Positions 17,839 to 26,301 of a stretch of DNA of 41,694 bases are shown piece by piece; positions within the stretch are counted from its first letter, which is position 1; each line of letters opens with the position of its first letter. The stretch is from assembly GCF_022763345.1 (NCBI RefSeq), contig NZ_JALEGS010000076.1:1-41694 (forward strand). The letters are read 5' to 3'. A program made the translations under genes and the position numbers. The notes below the pieces were generated by a model, which did not search any database, was not told where the DNA came from, and saw only the letters and a program-made list of their open reading frames with translations. The stretch is from Phaeodactylibacter sp. (GTDB lineage: Bacteria > Bacteroidota > Bacteroidia > Chitinophagales > Saprospiraceae).

Positions 17839-17846
17839 CAAATGTA
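17839..17846 (-). promoter_or_regulatory. Candidate -7 box for the CDF/recF transcript
   Basis: On the minus strand the octamer is TACATTTG, an exact TAnnTTTG match, 107 bp upstream of the CDF ATG. Operator 1 lies just downstream of the start site this box would give. Confidence 0.45.
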
Positions 17847-17858
17847 CCTGATTTCAAT

Positions 17859-17866
17859 TAGGTTAG
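17859..17866 (+). promoter_or_regulatory. -7-like box of the giant cupredoxin gene
   Basis: TAGGTTAG differs from TAnnTTTG at one position. It lies 34 bp after operator 1 and 36 bp before the ATG at 17903. A weak core promoter beside an activator site suits activated transcription. Confidence 0.5.
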
Positions 17867-17902
17867 AGCCTAAATCCGAACTATAACCCAGATACATTAA
17901 AC

Positions 17903-20900
17903 ATGAATGCCCGGATCACCCTACTGCTGTTCGTACTTACTACCTCGGTCGGCTTCACGCAAAATTGCATGGCTGACTTCACTTTCGGCCCAACAGATCT
18001 AACGATTGATTTTTATGATCAGTCTGCTTCTGCAGCTGACGATCCCATTGTGTCCTGGAATTGGGATTTTGGTGATGGCTCAGGCTCCACCCAGCAAAAC
18101 CCTACTCACTCTTTCCCGGACCCCGATAATTACGATGTTTGCCTGACGATACAGACGGCCAACGGCTGTACCGATCAGTTGTGTATTGAAATTGAAACCT
18201 GTGTACTCCAGCTATCCGTAAGCGTTGGTGATTGCAATGCTAATAATGAAATACCGCTTACCATCAACGTATCTGATCCCTATGATGCAGCAAGGGATAT
18301 CAATATTTCTGTCGATGGTGTACTGCTGCCCGGAAGCCCTTTTGATATTGATGACAATGCGCCTGTTACCGTGAATGCTTCGGTTGCGGGAGACGGGCTT
18401 ACCCACGTAGTAACCGTTCAATCCGAAGACGTAGGCACCTGTACTGCTACTTATGAGTTTTCGGTGCCAGATTGCACTTCTGACTGCTTTTTGTCGAGTA
18501 TGAGTGCCAATATTACCGGTGGGACAACTCATATCGTTGATGTAGGGGATAATTTCTTTGCACCTCAAAACGTCACTATCGTAATTGGCGATATCGTCCG
18601 ATTCGAATGGGTTGGGGACGGGCATTCCACGACCTCAGATGCAACGACAGGTCCGGACAGCTGGAATTCCGGGGTGATTGGGTTTGGTTCAGCCTACGAT
18701 GTAAATATTACAAATCCTGGTGTGCATGGTTACTACTGCCTGCCCCACGGCGGGCCCAACGGACAAGGGATGGCTGGAACGATTATTGGCAACTGCCCGC
18801 CCGGTGGACAGTTTACAGTCTCCGTTGGCTTTAACACTTCCATTGCCAACCCTCAGGGGTACCAACTCTTAGTTGATGGTGTGCCGGTATCCGGAAGCCC
18901 GTTTAGTTATACTGGGACTGGTGCGCAGACGCAGACGATCAATTTGCCCGGAGATGGGGCTCCCCATGTAATCGAAATCCAGGATGTTGCGGATCCTTCC
19001 TGTACGCTCTCGCGGAATTTTCTTTCACCTGACTGCGGGGCGGCACCTACCTGTACCTTATCGGTCGTTGCTCAGCAGAATGGTGGGTGCACTACCGGTA
19101 ACATGATACCTTATGAACTTACCGTCAATGCAGTTAATCCGGGGGCTAATGGCTTTAATGTCCTGATAGATGGCGTTGCTGACCCTAATGGCCCTTTTTC
19201 CTATAATACTGGTGGAATTACTACCGTAATAGCAGACGTTCCAGGTGATGGAACAGATCACACAGTTGTTGTGGAAGACGTAGCTGACTCTGCCTGCTCC
19301 GGAAGCACTAATGTAACGACCACAGACTGCACCATCCCCTGTGCTATAACCAACCTGACGGCCAGCACCGGCGGCAGCGCTGTGCACACGGTCAACGTGG
19401 AAGACTTCGCCTTCAGCCCGCAGAGCATCACCATTGCTGCGGGTGACATCGTGGAATGGGTGTGGACCGGCTCTGTTGCCCATACAGCGACCTCAGATGC
19501 CACGTCCGGCCCGGACAGCTGGGACAGCGGCCTGCTGGGGCAGGGCGCCGTATACCAGTCGCCGGCACTGAGCGCCGGTGTGCACCCGTATTACTGTATC
19601 CCGCACGGCGGCCCCGGCGGGCAGGGCATGGCGGGGACCATCACCGTGCAGGCCGACTGTACGAACGGCCAGGTGCAGGCGAACCTGAGCTTCAGCGCCA
19701 GCGGCACGGGCGTGGACGGCTACGAAGTGCTGGTGGACGGGGCCCTGGCGGGCACCTTCGCCTACGATGGCAGCGGTCAGAACAGCGCCTCCGTGCCGGT
19801 GCCCGGGGACGGCGGCACGCATACGATCACCGTGCGCGATGTAGCAGACAACAGCTGCAGCGCCTCTACTACATTAACCACGCCGGACTGCAATGCGCCG
19901 TCCTGCCAGCTGAGCGTTTCGGCGGAAGAGGCGGGCGGTTGTTCGGGCGGCAATGTGACCGCCACCCTGGCTATATCAGACGCAGGGGGCAGCGCCCTGG
20001 GCTTTGAAGTGCAGGTGGACGGTGCCAGCGCAGGCACGTTCAGCTACAGCGGTACGGGCACGACCACCGTACAAATACCGATAGCCGGCGACGGGCAGCC
20101 GCACGATATCCAGGTTACGGACCTGGAAGACGGCGCCTGTACGGCAGCGGCCAGCCTGACGACCACAGACTGCACGATCCCCTGTGCTATAACCAACCTG
20201 ACGGCCAGCACCGGCGGCAGCGCTGTGCACACGGTCAACGTGGAAGACTTTGCCTTCAGCCCGCAGAGCATCACCATCGCTGCGGGCGACATCGTGGAAT
20301 GGGTGTGGACTGGCTCTGTTGCCCATACAGCGACCTCAGATGCCACGTCCGGCCCAGACAGCTGGGACAGCGGGCTGCTTGGTCAGGGCGCCGTGTACCA
20401 GTCGCCGGCACTGAGCGCCGGTGTGCACCCGTATTACTGTATCCCGCACGGTGGCCCCGGCGGTCAGGGCATGGCGGGCACCATCACCGTGCAGGCCGAT
20501 TGTACGAACGGCCAGGTGCAGGCAAGCCTGAGCTTCAGCGCCAGCGGCACGGGCGTGGACGGCTACGAAGTGCTGGTGGACGGCGTTTTAGCGGGCACCT
20601 TCGCCTACGATGGTGGCGGGCAGAACAGCGCTACCGTACCGGTGCCCGGGGACGGCGGCACGCATACCATTACCGTGCGCGATGTAGCAGACAACAGCTG
20701 CAGCGCCTCCACCACATTAACCACGCCGGACTGCAATGCGCCAACCTGCCAGCTGAGCCTCTCGGCGGAAGAGACGGGCGGCTGTTCGGGCGGCAATGTG
20801 ACCGCCACGCTGACGGTATCAGACGCAGGGGGCAGCGCCCTGGGCTTTGAAGTACAGGTGGACGGTGCCAGCGCAGGCACGTTCAGCTACAGCGGTACGG

Positions 20901-23900
20901 GCACGACTGCGGTACAAATACCGATAGCCGGGGACGGGCAGCTGCACGATATCCAGGTTACGGACCTGGAAGATGGCGCCTGCACGGCCACCGCCAGCCT
21001 GACGACGACCGACTGCACCATCCCCTGCGCTATAACCAATCTGACGGCCAGCACCGGCGGCAGCGCTGTGCACACGGTCAACGTGGAAGACTTTGCCTTC
21101 AGCCCGCAGAGCATCACCATTGCTGCGGGTGACATCGTGGAGTGGGCATGGACCGGCTCGGTTGCGCACACTGCAACATCAGATGCCACGTCCGGCCCAG
21201 ACAGCTGGGACAGCGGGCTGCTGGGGCAGGGCGCTGTGTACCAGTCGCCGGTATTAAGCGCCGGGGTGCACCCTTACTACTGCATCCCGCACGGCGGCCC
21301 CGGCGGTCAGGGTATGGCGGGCACCATCACCGTGCAGGCCGACTGCACGAACGGGCAGGTGCAGGCGAACCTGAGCTTCAGCGCCAGCGGCACGGGCGTG
21401 GACGGATACGAAGTACTGGTGGACGGGGCCCTGGCGGGCACCTTCACCTACAATGGCAGCGGTCAGAACAGTGCCTCCGTACCGGTCCCGGGCGACGGCG
21501 GCACGCATAACATTACCGTGCGGGATGTAGCCGACAACAGTTGTAGCGCCTCCGCCACCTTAACCACGCCGGACTGCAATGCGCCGTCCTGCCAGCTGAG
21601 CGTTTCGGCGGAAGAGACGGGCGGCTGTAACAATGGGGATATCACCGCCACGCTGACGGTATCAGACGCAGGCGGCAGCGCCCTGGGCTTTGAGGTGGAG
21701 GTAGACGGCGCCAGCGCAGGCACGTTCAGCTACAGCGGTACGGGCACGACCACCGTACAAATACCGATAGCCGGGGACGGGCAGCCGCACGATATCCAGG
21801 TTACGGACTTGGAAGATGGCGCCTGCACGGCCACCGCCAGCCTGACGACCACAGACTGCGCGATCCCCTGTGAAATCAATGATTTAATACTCAATACTTC
21901 TGGCAACCCGGTAGTGCACACTGTTGAAGTGCAAGACTTTGAGTTTACTCCTCAGCAGGTGACCGTTGCTCCCGGTGATACCATTCGCTTCCTGTGGACA
22001 GGGGCTATTCCGCATACCACGACCTCAGATGCCACATCCGGCCCGGACAGCTGGGACAGCGGATTATTGGGGCAGGGGGCTGTTTATGACGTTGTTCTGG
22101 AGACTTTAGGTGAGCATCCTTATTATTGCGTCCCCCACGGGGCACCGGGAGGCATTGGAATGGCCGGAAACATTACCGTGGAGCCGCCTTGCAATGAGGG
22201 GCAGATCAATCTGCTGGCGACTTTCAGTATCATGGGAGGGGGTAATGATTACAACGTATTGCTGGACGGCACAGCCCTTCCGGCAGGTCCATTCCCATAC
22301 GAACCGGGCTCATTACAGTCCGTGCAGGTGTCTGTCCCAGGTGATGGCCAGGAGCATACCTTACTCGTTCAGGATGCACAATCCGCAGGATGTGGGGCGA
22401 CCTACACCTTTGTCGCTCCTGATTGTAATACCACTGAACCGTGCGGGCTTTCCCTCTCAGCTGCGGTAGCCGGAGATTGCGATGCCAGCAATCAAGTGCC
22501 GGTAGACCTCACCATCGCGCATACCGGAACTACGGGAAATAGTTTTCAATTACTGGTTGATGGTATTACTCATCCTGACAGCCCGTTCAGCTATGCACAA
22601 GGGGGCGTCACACAGCTGTCTATCCTGCTTGCAGGTAATGGTATGATGCGTAATTTTGAGGTGGTGGATTCGGACAGCCTGGACTGTTCGGCAACCACTA
22701 CTTTGGAGGTGCCCCAATGTGGCGCAATTTGTGAAATACAGCAACTGTCCGTCAATAGCAGCGGCGCAGCCAATCATCAGATTTTGGTTGAAGATTTTGA
22801 ATTTCAGCCTGCTGCTCTTACTGCAGCGCCCGGAGATACGATTACGTTCGTCTGGACTGGCAGCATTCCTCACACCACCACCTCGGATGCCACAAGTGGC
22901 CCGGATAGCTGGGACAGCGGGTTGCTGGGACAAGGGGCAGTTTATCAGCTGGTTTTGAATGAAGAAGGAAGTTATCCCTACTACTGCATTCCGCACGGTG
23001 GACCGGGAGGAATCGGTATGGCTGGAACCATTCATATTGAGGATCCTTGCAACGCTGGTCAAGCCACCGTTGGGGTCAGTTTTGAAACTACGAACGGCAG
23101 TGCGATGGGCTACCAGGTATTTGTAGACGGGAATTTGGTAGCCGGCCCGATTGCCTATGATGATCCTACGGGGTTCAATACGACCTCAATTACTATACCT
23201 GGTGACAGCTTGTTGCATACCCTAACTGTTCAGGACCTGGAGGTCGGCTTTTGCGCTGCGAGTACCACTTTTACTGCCCCGCTTTGTGAGGTGCCCTGTG
23301 CAATTTTGAATTTAGAGGCCAACGTTGGTGCAGGCATTGCCCATATCATTGAAGTTAGAGACTTTGATTTCTTTCCGGCACTTACTTCCGTAAGGGTAGG
23401 AGAGACCATACGGTTTAACTGGACGGGGGCAATCCCCCATACTGCTACTTCTGATGCCAGCAACGGGCCGGATAGCTGGGACAGCGGATTGCTTGAGCAG
23501 GGGGAATCCTTTGAAGTCAATATTCAGGAGCCGGGCGAACATCCTTATTACTGTATTCCGCATGGCGGACCGGGAGGGATTGGCATGGCAGGTATGATTG
23601 TTGCGGATCCGGATTGCATGGAAGACAGCGTTCAGGTTGCCGTAATGTTTGACGTCACCAATGGCAGTGCTCAAGGCTACAACCTGTTTATTGACGGTCA
23701 ATTAAATGAAGGGGCTCCCTTCTCCTACGCTAACCCGATGGGAACCAATATGGTATTTGTCAACCTTCCGGGAGACGGTCAGCAGCATTTTATTACTGTG
23801 CAGGATTTGGAGGTTGGGTTCTGCGCAGCGACCACCTCCGTCTTGGTACCGGACTGCAGTGCGCCTTGCAGCGTAGATAGCCTGAGCGTCGAATTCCCAA

Positions 23901-26290
23901 GCCCGGCTCTACATGAGGTGCTGGTGGAGGACTTTGAGTTTTTGCCTGCTCAGTTAGATCTGTATATTGGAGATACTGTTCGGTTTATCTGGACGGGGAG
24001 CATACCGCATACCGCCACTTCAGATGCCACAAGTGGGCCTGACAGCTGGGATAGTGGCTTGCTGGGACAGGGGGCTATCTTTGATGTGGTCCTGAATGAG
24101 CCCGGCAGTCATCCTTACTATTGCATACCGCACGGAGGCCCCGGCGGCATTGGTATGGCTGGTGTAATCAACGCATCTGCACCGTGTCAGGGGGATAGTA
24201 TCTTAACCACGATATACTTTTCCGATACCAACGCGGAGGGCCCCTTTGAGGTGAGCTTGGATGGCGTGTTATGGGCTACAGTTAACGGTACGGGCAGTGC
24301 TGTTTATCTGCCTGGCGATGGGGAATCCCATGAACTTATTATCAGGGATGTCAACGCAGTGGAGTGTGCTGATACATTGACTTTCGTTACCCCAATATGT
24401 GGGACAGATGATCCTGTATTTTGTGATCTCAGCCTCGCGCTTGATCCAAGCAGTGGATGTGAAAATGGAATGGTTAACTATACTCTTGGTCTTTCTGGTA
24501 TGCATACCGGTGGTACCGGGTACGACCTTTTTGTAGATGGCGTGCTCCAAACCGGATCGCCATTTAGCTACAGCGACCTGCCGGCAACACTTACTTTAGA
24601 GGGTGATGGGCTGTCCCATCAGATCATTGTTGCAGATGTGGATAGTATTGCTTGTGCCGATACCTTGTCTGTAGTGACACCGGATTGCAGTCAGGACTGC
24701 CTGTTGAGCTTCGATAGCCTAGATATAGACCCTGCGGTCGTTCATGTAGTGGAAGTGCGGGATTTTGATTTCCTGCCAGCTAATCTGGAAGTAGCCGTTG
24801 GAGATGTGGTCCGTTTTGTATGGACGGGTGCTATTCCTCATACCGCTACAAGCGATGCCACTGCCGGTCCGGATAGCTGGAACTCAGGCCTGTTGGGAGA
24901 AGGTGCTGTTTTCGATGTCACCATCACCACTGCCGGGTCGCACCCCTATTATTGCGTACCGCACGGTGGGCCAGGTGGCATTGGTATGGCTGGATTGATC
25001 ACCGCTGTGGAGCCTTGTGCTGATGGCATGCTTAATGCAGAGATTTTCTTTCAGGCTGTCAATACAGGATCTGCAGGTTTTGAAGTCCTGATTGATGGTG
25101 TGTTGACAAATGGTAGTCCCTATGCTTTCGAGGCAGGTGCTGCTCAATCGGTCATTATTCCTATCTCTGCTGATGGCCAGGTTCACGAGGTACAGGTGCG
25201 TGATGCACTCGAGGTAGACTGTCAGTTCACCACAGAAGTGGAAATGCCGGATTGTTCGGACCCTTGTTTGGGTTATTCTGCTGGCTTTAGTGCCGCACCA
25301 ACCAATAACGGTCTTGAGGTGGCCTTCACCGATGAAACGGAGCAGGACGTCACCTCCTGGTCATGGTCATTTGGAGACGGGGCAAGCAGTACTGAGCAAA
25401 ACCCTGTACATACCTTCCCTGCAGCCGGTACCTTTACGGTTTGCCTTACGGTTATGGATAATAGTTCGGGCTGTCTGGATATGCACTGTTCAGAGGTGGA
25501 AGTGAGCAGCTCCCTCTGTAATATTGATTTTGCCCTGTCCTCAGAGGGTTTATCGGTTACCTTGGTGGATGCTACGCAAAGTACCGCCCCGGTACAGGAT
25601 TGGTCCTGGAGCCTGGGCAACGGGACAACCATTTCCGGTCAGGACAGTATTACCTACACTTATGAAAATCTGGGTATATATACGATCTGCCTGGAAGTAT
25701 CAGCTGATGGGTGCAGCGGTGAAATCTGCCAGGAGATTGACCTTACAGAGCCCTGCCTCTTGTTTGCACCTGACTTTACTTATACTGTTAATCCTGACAA
25801 TCCGCTATCCATGCAGTTTGTCGATCTGACGTCAGGAACGCCCAACCAATGGCTATGGGGCTTCGGGGATGGTATGACTTCGCATCAGCAAAACCCGGTA
25901 CACACTTATTCCTCTTCAGATACTTATACGATCTGCTTACTGGTACAGGATACGATAACGGGCTGCAATGAAGCCCTGTGCGAAAGTGTTTTCATCGGTA
26001 CTACCGGGAGTGTGGCCACAGCACAGGTCAATTACAAAGTTACGATTGCCCCCAATCCGGCACCGATGGGGCAGCCTAACTGGACGGTAGCGGGGATACA
26101 CCCTGCTGATTATCAACAAGACCTTCAGCTTTTTATCTACGACCTTCAGGGACGGTTGCTAACTCAGAAAAAGGTAAAGGGAGAACCTGATTTGTCTGTG
26201 CAAGTGCCCTTATCTGCTTCTGCAGGCATGTATATCGTTGAGTTGCGGTCCAGCCGCAGAGTCTATCAGGGCAGGGTTATCCTTCAATAA
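17903..26290 (+). CDS. Giant T9SS-secreted protein with nine cupredoxin (type 1 copper) domains
   Basis: A 2795-residue protein with signal peptide (ending near VGFTQ) and an N-terminal PKD domain (about 22-95, WNWDFGDGSGSTQQNP). Nine cupredoxin domains follow. Each has a first His (VAHTATSD or IPHTTTSD) and a loop YYCIPHGGPGGQGMAG supplying Cys, His and Met. The Cys ligands are at about residues 279, 565, 846, 1127, 1409, 1695, 1884, 2074 and 2351, and no ligand is missing in any copy. Between them are 16 small modules with the pattern GYxVLVDG...SPFSY...PGDGxxHxxxVxD...PDC. Three PKD domains (from about 2459) and a type A sorting domain (about 2712-2795, VTIAPNPAPMG to GRVILQ) close the protein. 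It is predicted to be exported by T9SS and held on the surface, carrying up to nine coppers. Electron transfer or copper binding is inferred. Confidence 0.95.
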   Translation: MNARITLLLFVLTTSVGFTQNCMADFTFGPTDLTIDFYDQSASAADDPIVSWNWDFGDGSGSTQQNPTHSFPDPDNYDVCLTIQTANGCTDQLCIEIETCVLQLSVSVGDCNANNEIPLTINVSDPYDAARDINISVDGVLLPGSPFDIDDNAPVTVNASVAGDGLTHVVTVQSEDVGTCTATYEFSVPDCTSDCFLSSMSANITGGTTHIVDVGDNFFAPQNVTIVIGDIVRFEWVGDGHSTTSDATTGPDSWNSGVIGFGSAYDVNITNPGVHGYYCLPHGGPNGQGMAGTIIGNCPPGGQFTVSVGFNTSIANPQGYQLLVDGVPVSGSPFSYTGTGAQTQTINLPGDGAPHVIEIQDVADPSCTLSRNFLSPDCGAAPTCTLSVVAQQNGGCTTGNMIPYELTVNAVNPGANGFNVLIDGVADPNGPFSYNTGGITTVIADVPGDGTDHTVVVEDVADSACSGSTNVTTTDCTIPCAITNLTASTGGSAVHTVNVEDFAFSPQSITIAAGDIVEWVWTGSVAHTATSDATSGPDSWDSGLLGQGAVYQSPALSAGVHPYYCIPHGGPGGQGMAGTITVQADCTNGQVQANLSFSASGTGVDGYEVLVDGALAGTFAYDGSGQNSASVPVPGDGGTHTITVRDVADNSCSASTTLTTPDCNAPSCQLSVSAEEAGGCSGGNVTATLAISDAGGSALGFEVQVDGASAGTFSYSGTGTTTVQIPIAGDGQPHDIQVTDLEDGACTAAASLTTTDCTIPCAITNLTASTGGSAVHTVNVEDFAFSPQSITIAAGDIVEWVWTGSVAHTATSDATSGPDSWDSGLLGQGAVYQSPALSAGVHPYYCIPHGGPGGQGMAGTITVQADCTNGQVQASLSFSASGTGVDGYEVLVDGVLAGTFAYDGGGQNSATVPVPGDGGTHTITVRDVADNSCSASTTLTTPDCNAPTCQLSLSAEETGGCSGGNVTATLTVSDAGGSALGFEVQVDGASAGTFSYSGTGTTAVQIPIAGDGQLHDIQVTDLEDGACTATASLTTTDCTIPCAITNLTASTGGSAVHTVNVEDFAFSPQSITIAAGDIVEWAWTGSVAHTATSDATSGPDSWDSGLLGQGAVYQSPVLSAGVHPYYCIPHGGPGGQGMAGTITVQADCTNGQVQANLSFSASGTGVDGYEVLVDGALAGTFTYNGSGQNSASVPVPGDGGTHNITVRDVADNSCSASATLTTPDCNAPSCQLSVSAEETGGCNNGDITATLTVSDAGGSALGFEVEVDGASAGTFSYSGTGTTTVQIPIAGDGQPHDIQVTDLEDGACTATASLTTTDCAIPCEINDLILNTSGNPVVHTVEVQDFEFTPQQVTVAPGDTIRFLWTGAIPHTTTSDATSGPDSWDSGLLGQGAVYDVVLETLGEHPYYCVPHGAPGGIGMAGNITVEPPCNEGQINLLATFSIMGGGNDYNVLLDGTALPAGPFPYEPGSLQSVQVSVPGDGQEHTLLVQDAQSAGCGATYTFVAPDCNTTEPCGLSLSAAVAGDCDASNQVPVDLTIAHTGTTGNSFQLLVDGITHPDSPFSYAQGGVTQLSILLAGNGMMRNFEVVDSDSLDCSATTTLEVPQCGAICEIQQLSVNSSGAANHQILVEDFEFQPAALTAAPGDTITFVWTGSIPHTTTSDATSGPDSWDSGLLGQGAVYQLVLNEEGSYPYYCIPHGGPGGIGMAGTIHIEDPCNAGQATVGVSFETTNGSAMGYQVFVDGNLVAGPIAYDDPTGFNTTSITIPGDSLLHTLTVQDLEVGFCAASTTFTAPLCEVPCAILNLEANVGAGIAHIIEVRDFDFFPALTSVRVGETIRFNWTGAIPHTATSDASNGPDSWDSGLLEQGESFEVNIQEPGEHPYYCIPHGGPGGIGMAGMIVADPDCMEDSVQVAVMFDVTNGSAQGYNLFIDGQLNEGAPFSYANPMGTNMVFVNLPGDGQQHFITVQDLEVGFCAATTSVLVPDCSAPCSVDSLSVEFPSPALHEVLVEDFEFLPAQLDLYIGDTVRFIWTGSIPHTATSDATSGPDSWDSGLLGQGAIFDVVLNEPGSHPYYCIPHGGPGGIGMAGVINASAPCQGDSILTTIYFSDTNAEGPFEVSLDGVLWATVNGTGSAVYLPGDGESHELIIRDVNAVECADTLTFVTPICGTDDPVFCDLSLALDPSSGCENGMVNYTLGLSGMHTGGTGYDLFVDGVLQTGSPFSYSDLPATLTLEGDGLSHQIIVADVDSIACADTLSVVTPDCSQDCLLSFDSLDIDPAVVHVVEVRDFDFLPANLEVAVGDVVRFVWTGAIPHTATSDATAGPDSWNSGLLGEGAVFDVTITTAGSHPYYCVPHGGPGGIGMAGLITAVEPCADGMLNAEIFFQAVNTGSAGFEVLIDGVLTNGSPYAFEAGAAQSVIIPISADGQVHEVQVRDALEVDCQFTTEVEMPDCSDPCLGYSAGFSAAPTNNGLEVAFTDETEQDVTSWSWSFGDGASSTEQNPVHTFPAAGTFTVCLTVMDNSSGCLDMHCSEVEVSSSLCNIDFALSSEGLSVTLVDATQSTAPVQDWSWSLGNGTTISGQDSITYTYENLGIYTICLEVSADGCSGEICQEIDLTEPCLLFAPDFTYTVNPDNPLSMQFVDLTSGTPNQWLWGFGDGMTSHQQNPVHTYSSSDTYTICLLVQDTITGCNEALCESVFIGTTGSVATAQVNYKVTIAPNPAPMGQPNWTVAGIHPADYQQDLQLFIYDLQGRLLTQKKVKGEPDLSVQVPLSASAGMYIVELRSSRRVYQGRVILQ
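19321..21849 (+). repeat. Three near-identical 843-bp tandem repeats within the cupredoxin gene
   Basis: The same landmark (cttcagcccg) recurs at 19411, 20254 and 21097, giving a period of exactly 843 bp (281 residues: one cupredoxin plus two spacer modules). The first two copies are identical in protein over the whole cupredoxin domain; the third differs by two residues. The block is visibly richer in G+C than the gene on either side. A fourth, diverged unit begins near 21850. Confidence 0.95.
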
Positions 26291-26301
26291 AATAAGAAAC
26301 A

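Noticed and set aside
17604..17897. 97-codon minus-strand frame in the region between the CDF and cupredoxin genes
   Set aside because: It covers the promoter region and overlaps the CDF start in another frame, with no domain or start signal.
18212..25829. Many open frames on both strands inside the giant cupredoxin gene, some over 180 codons
   Set aside because: They repeat with the 843-bp period, have no signal or domain logic, and arise from the GC-rich repeated composition of the real frame.
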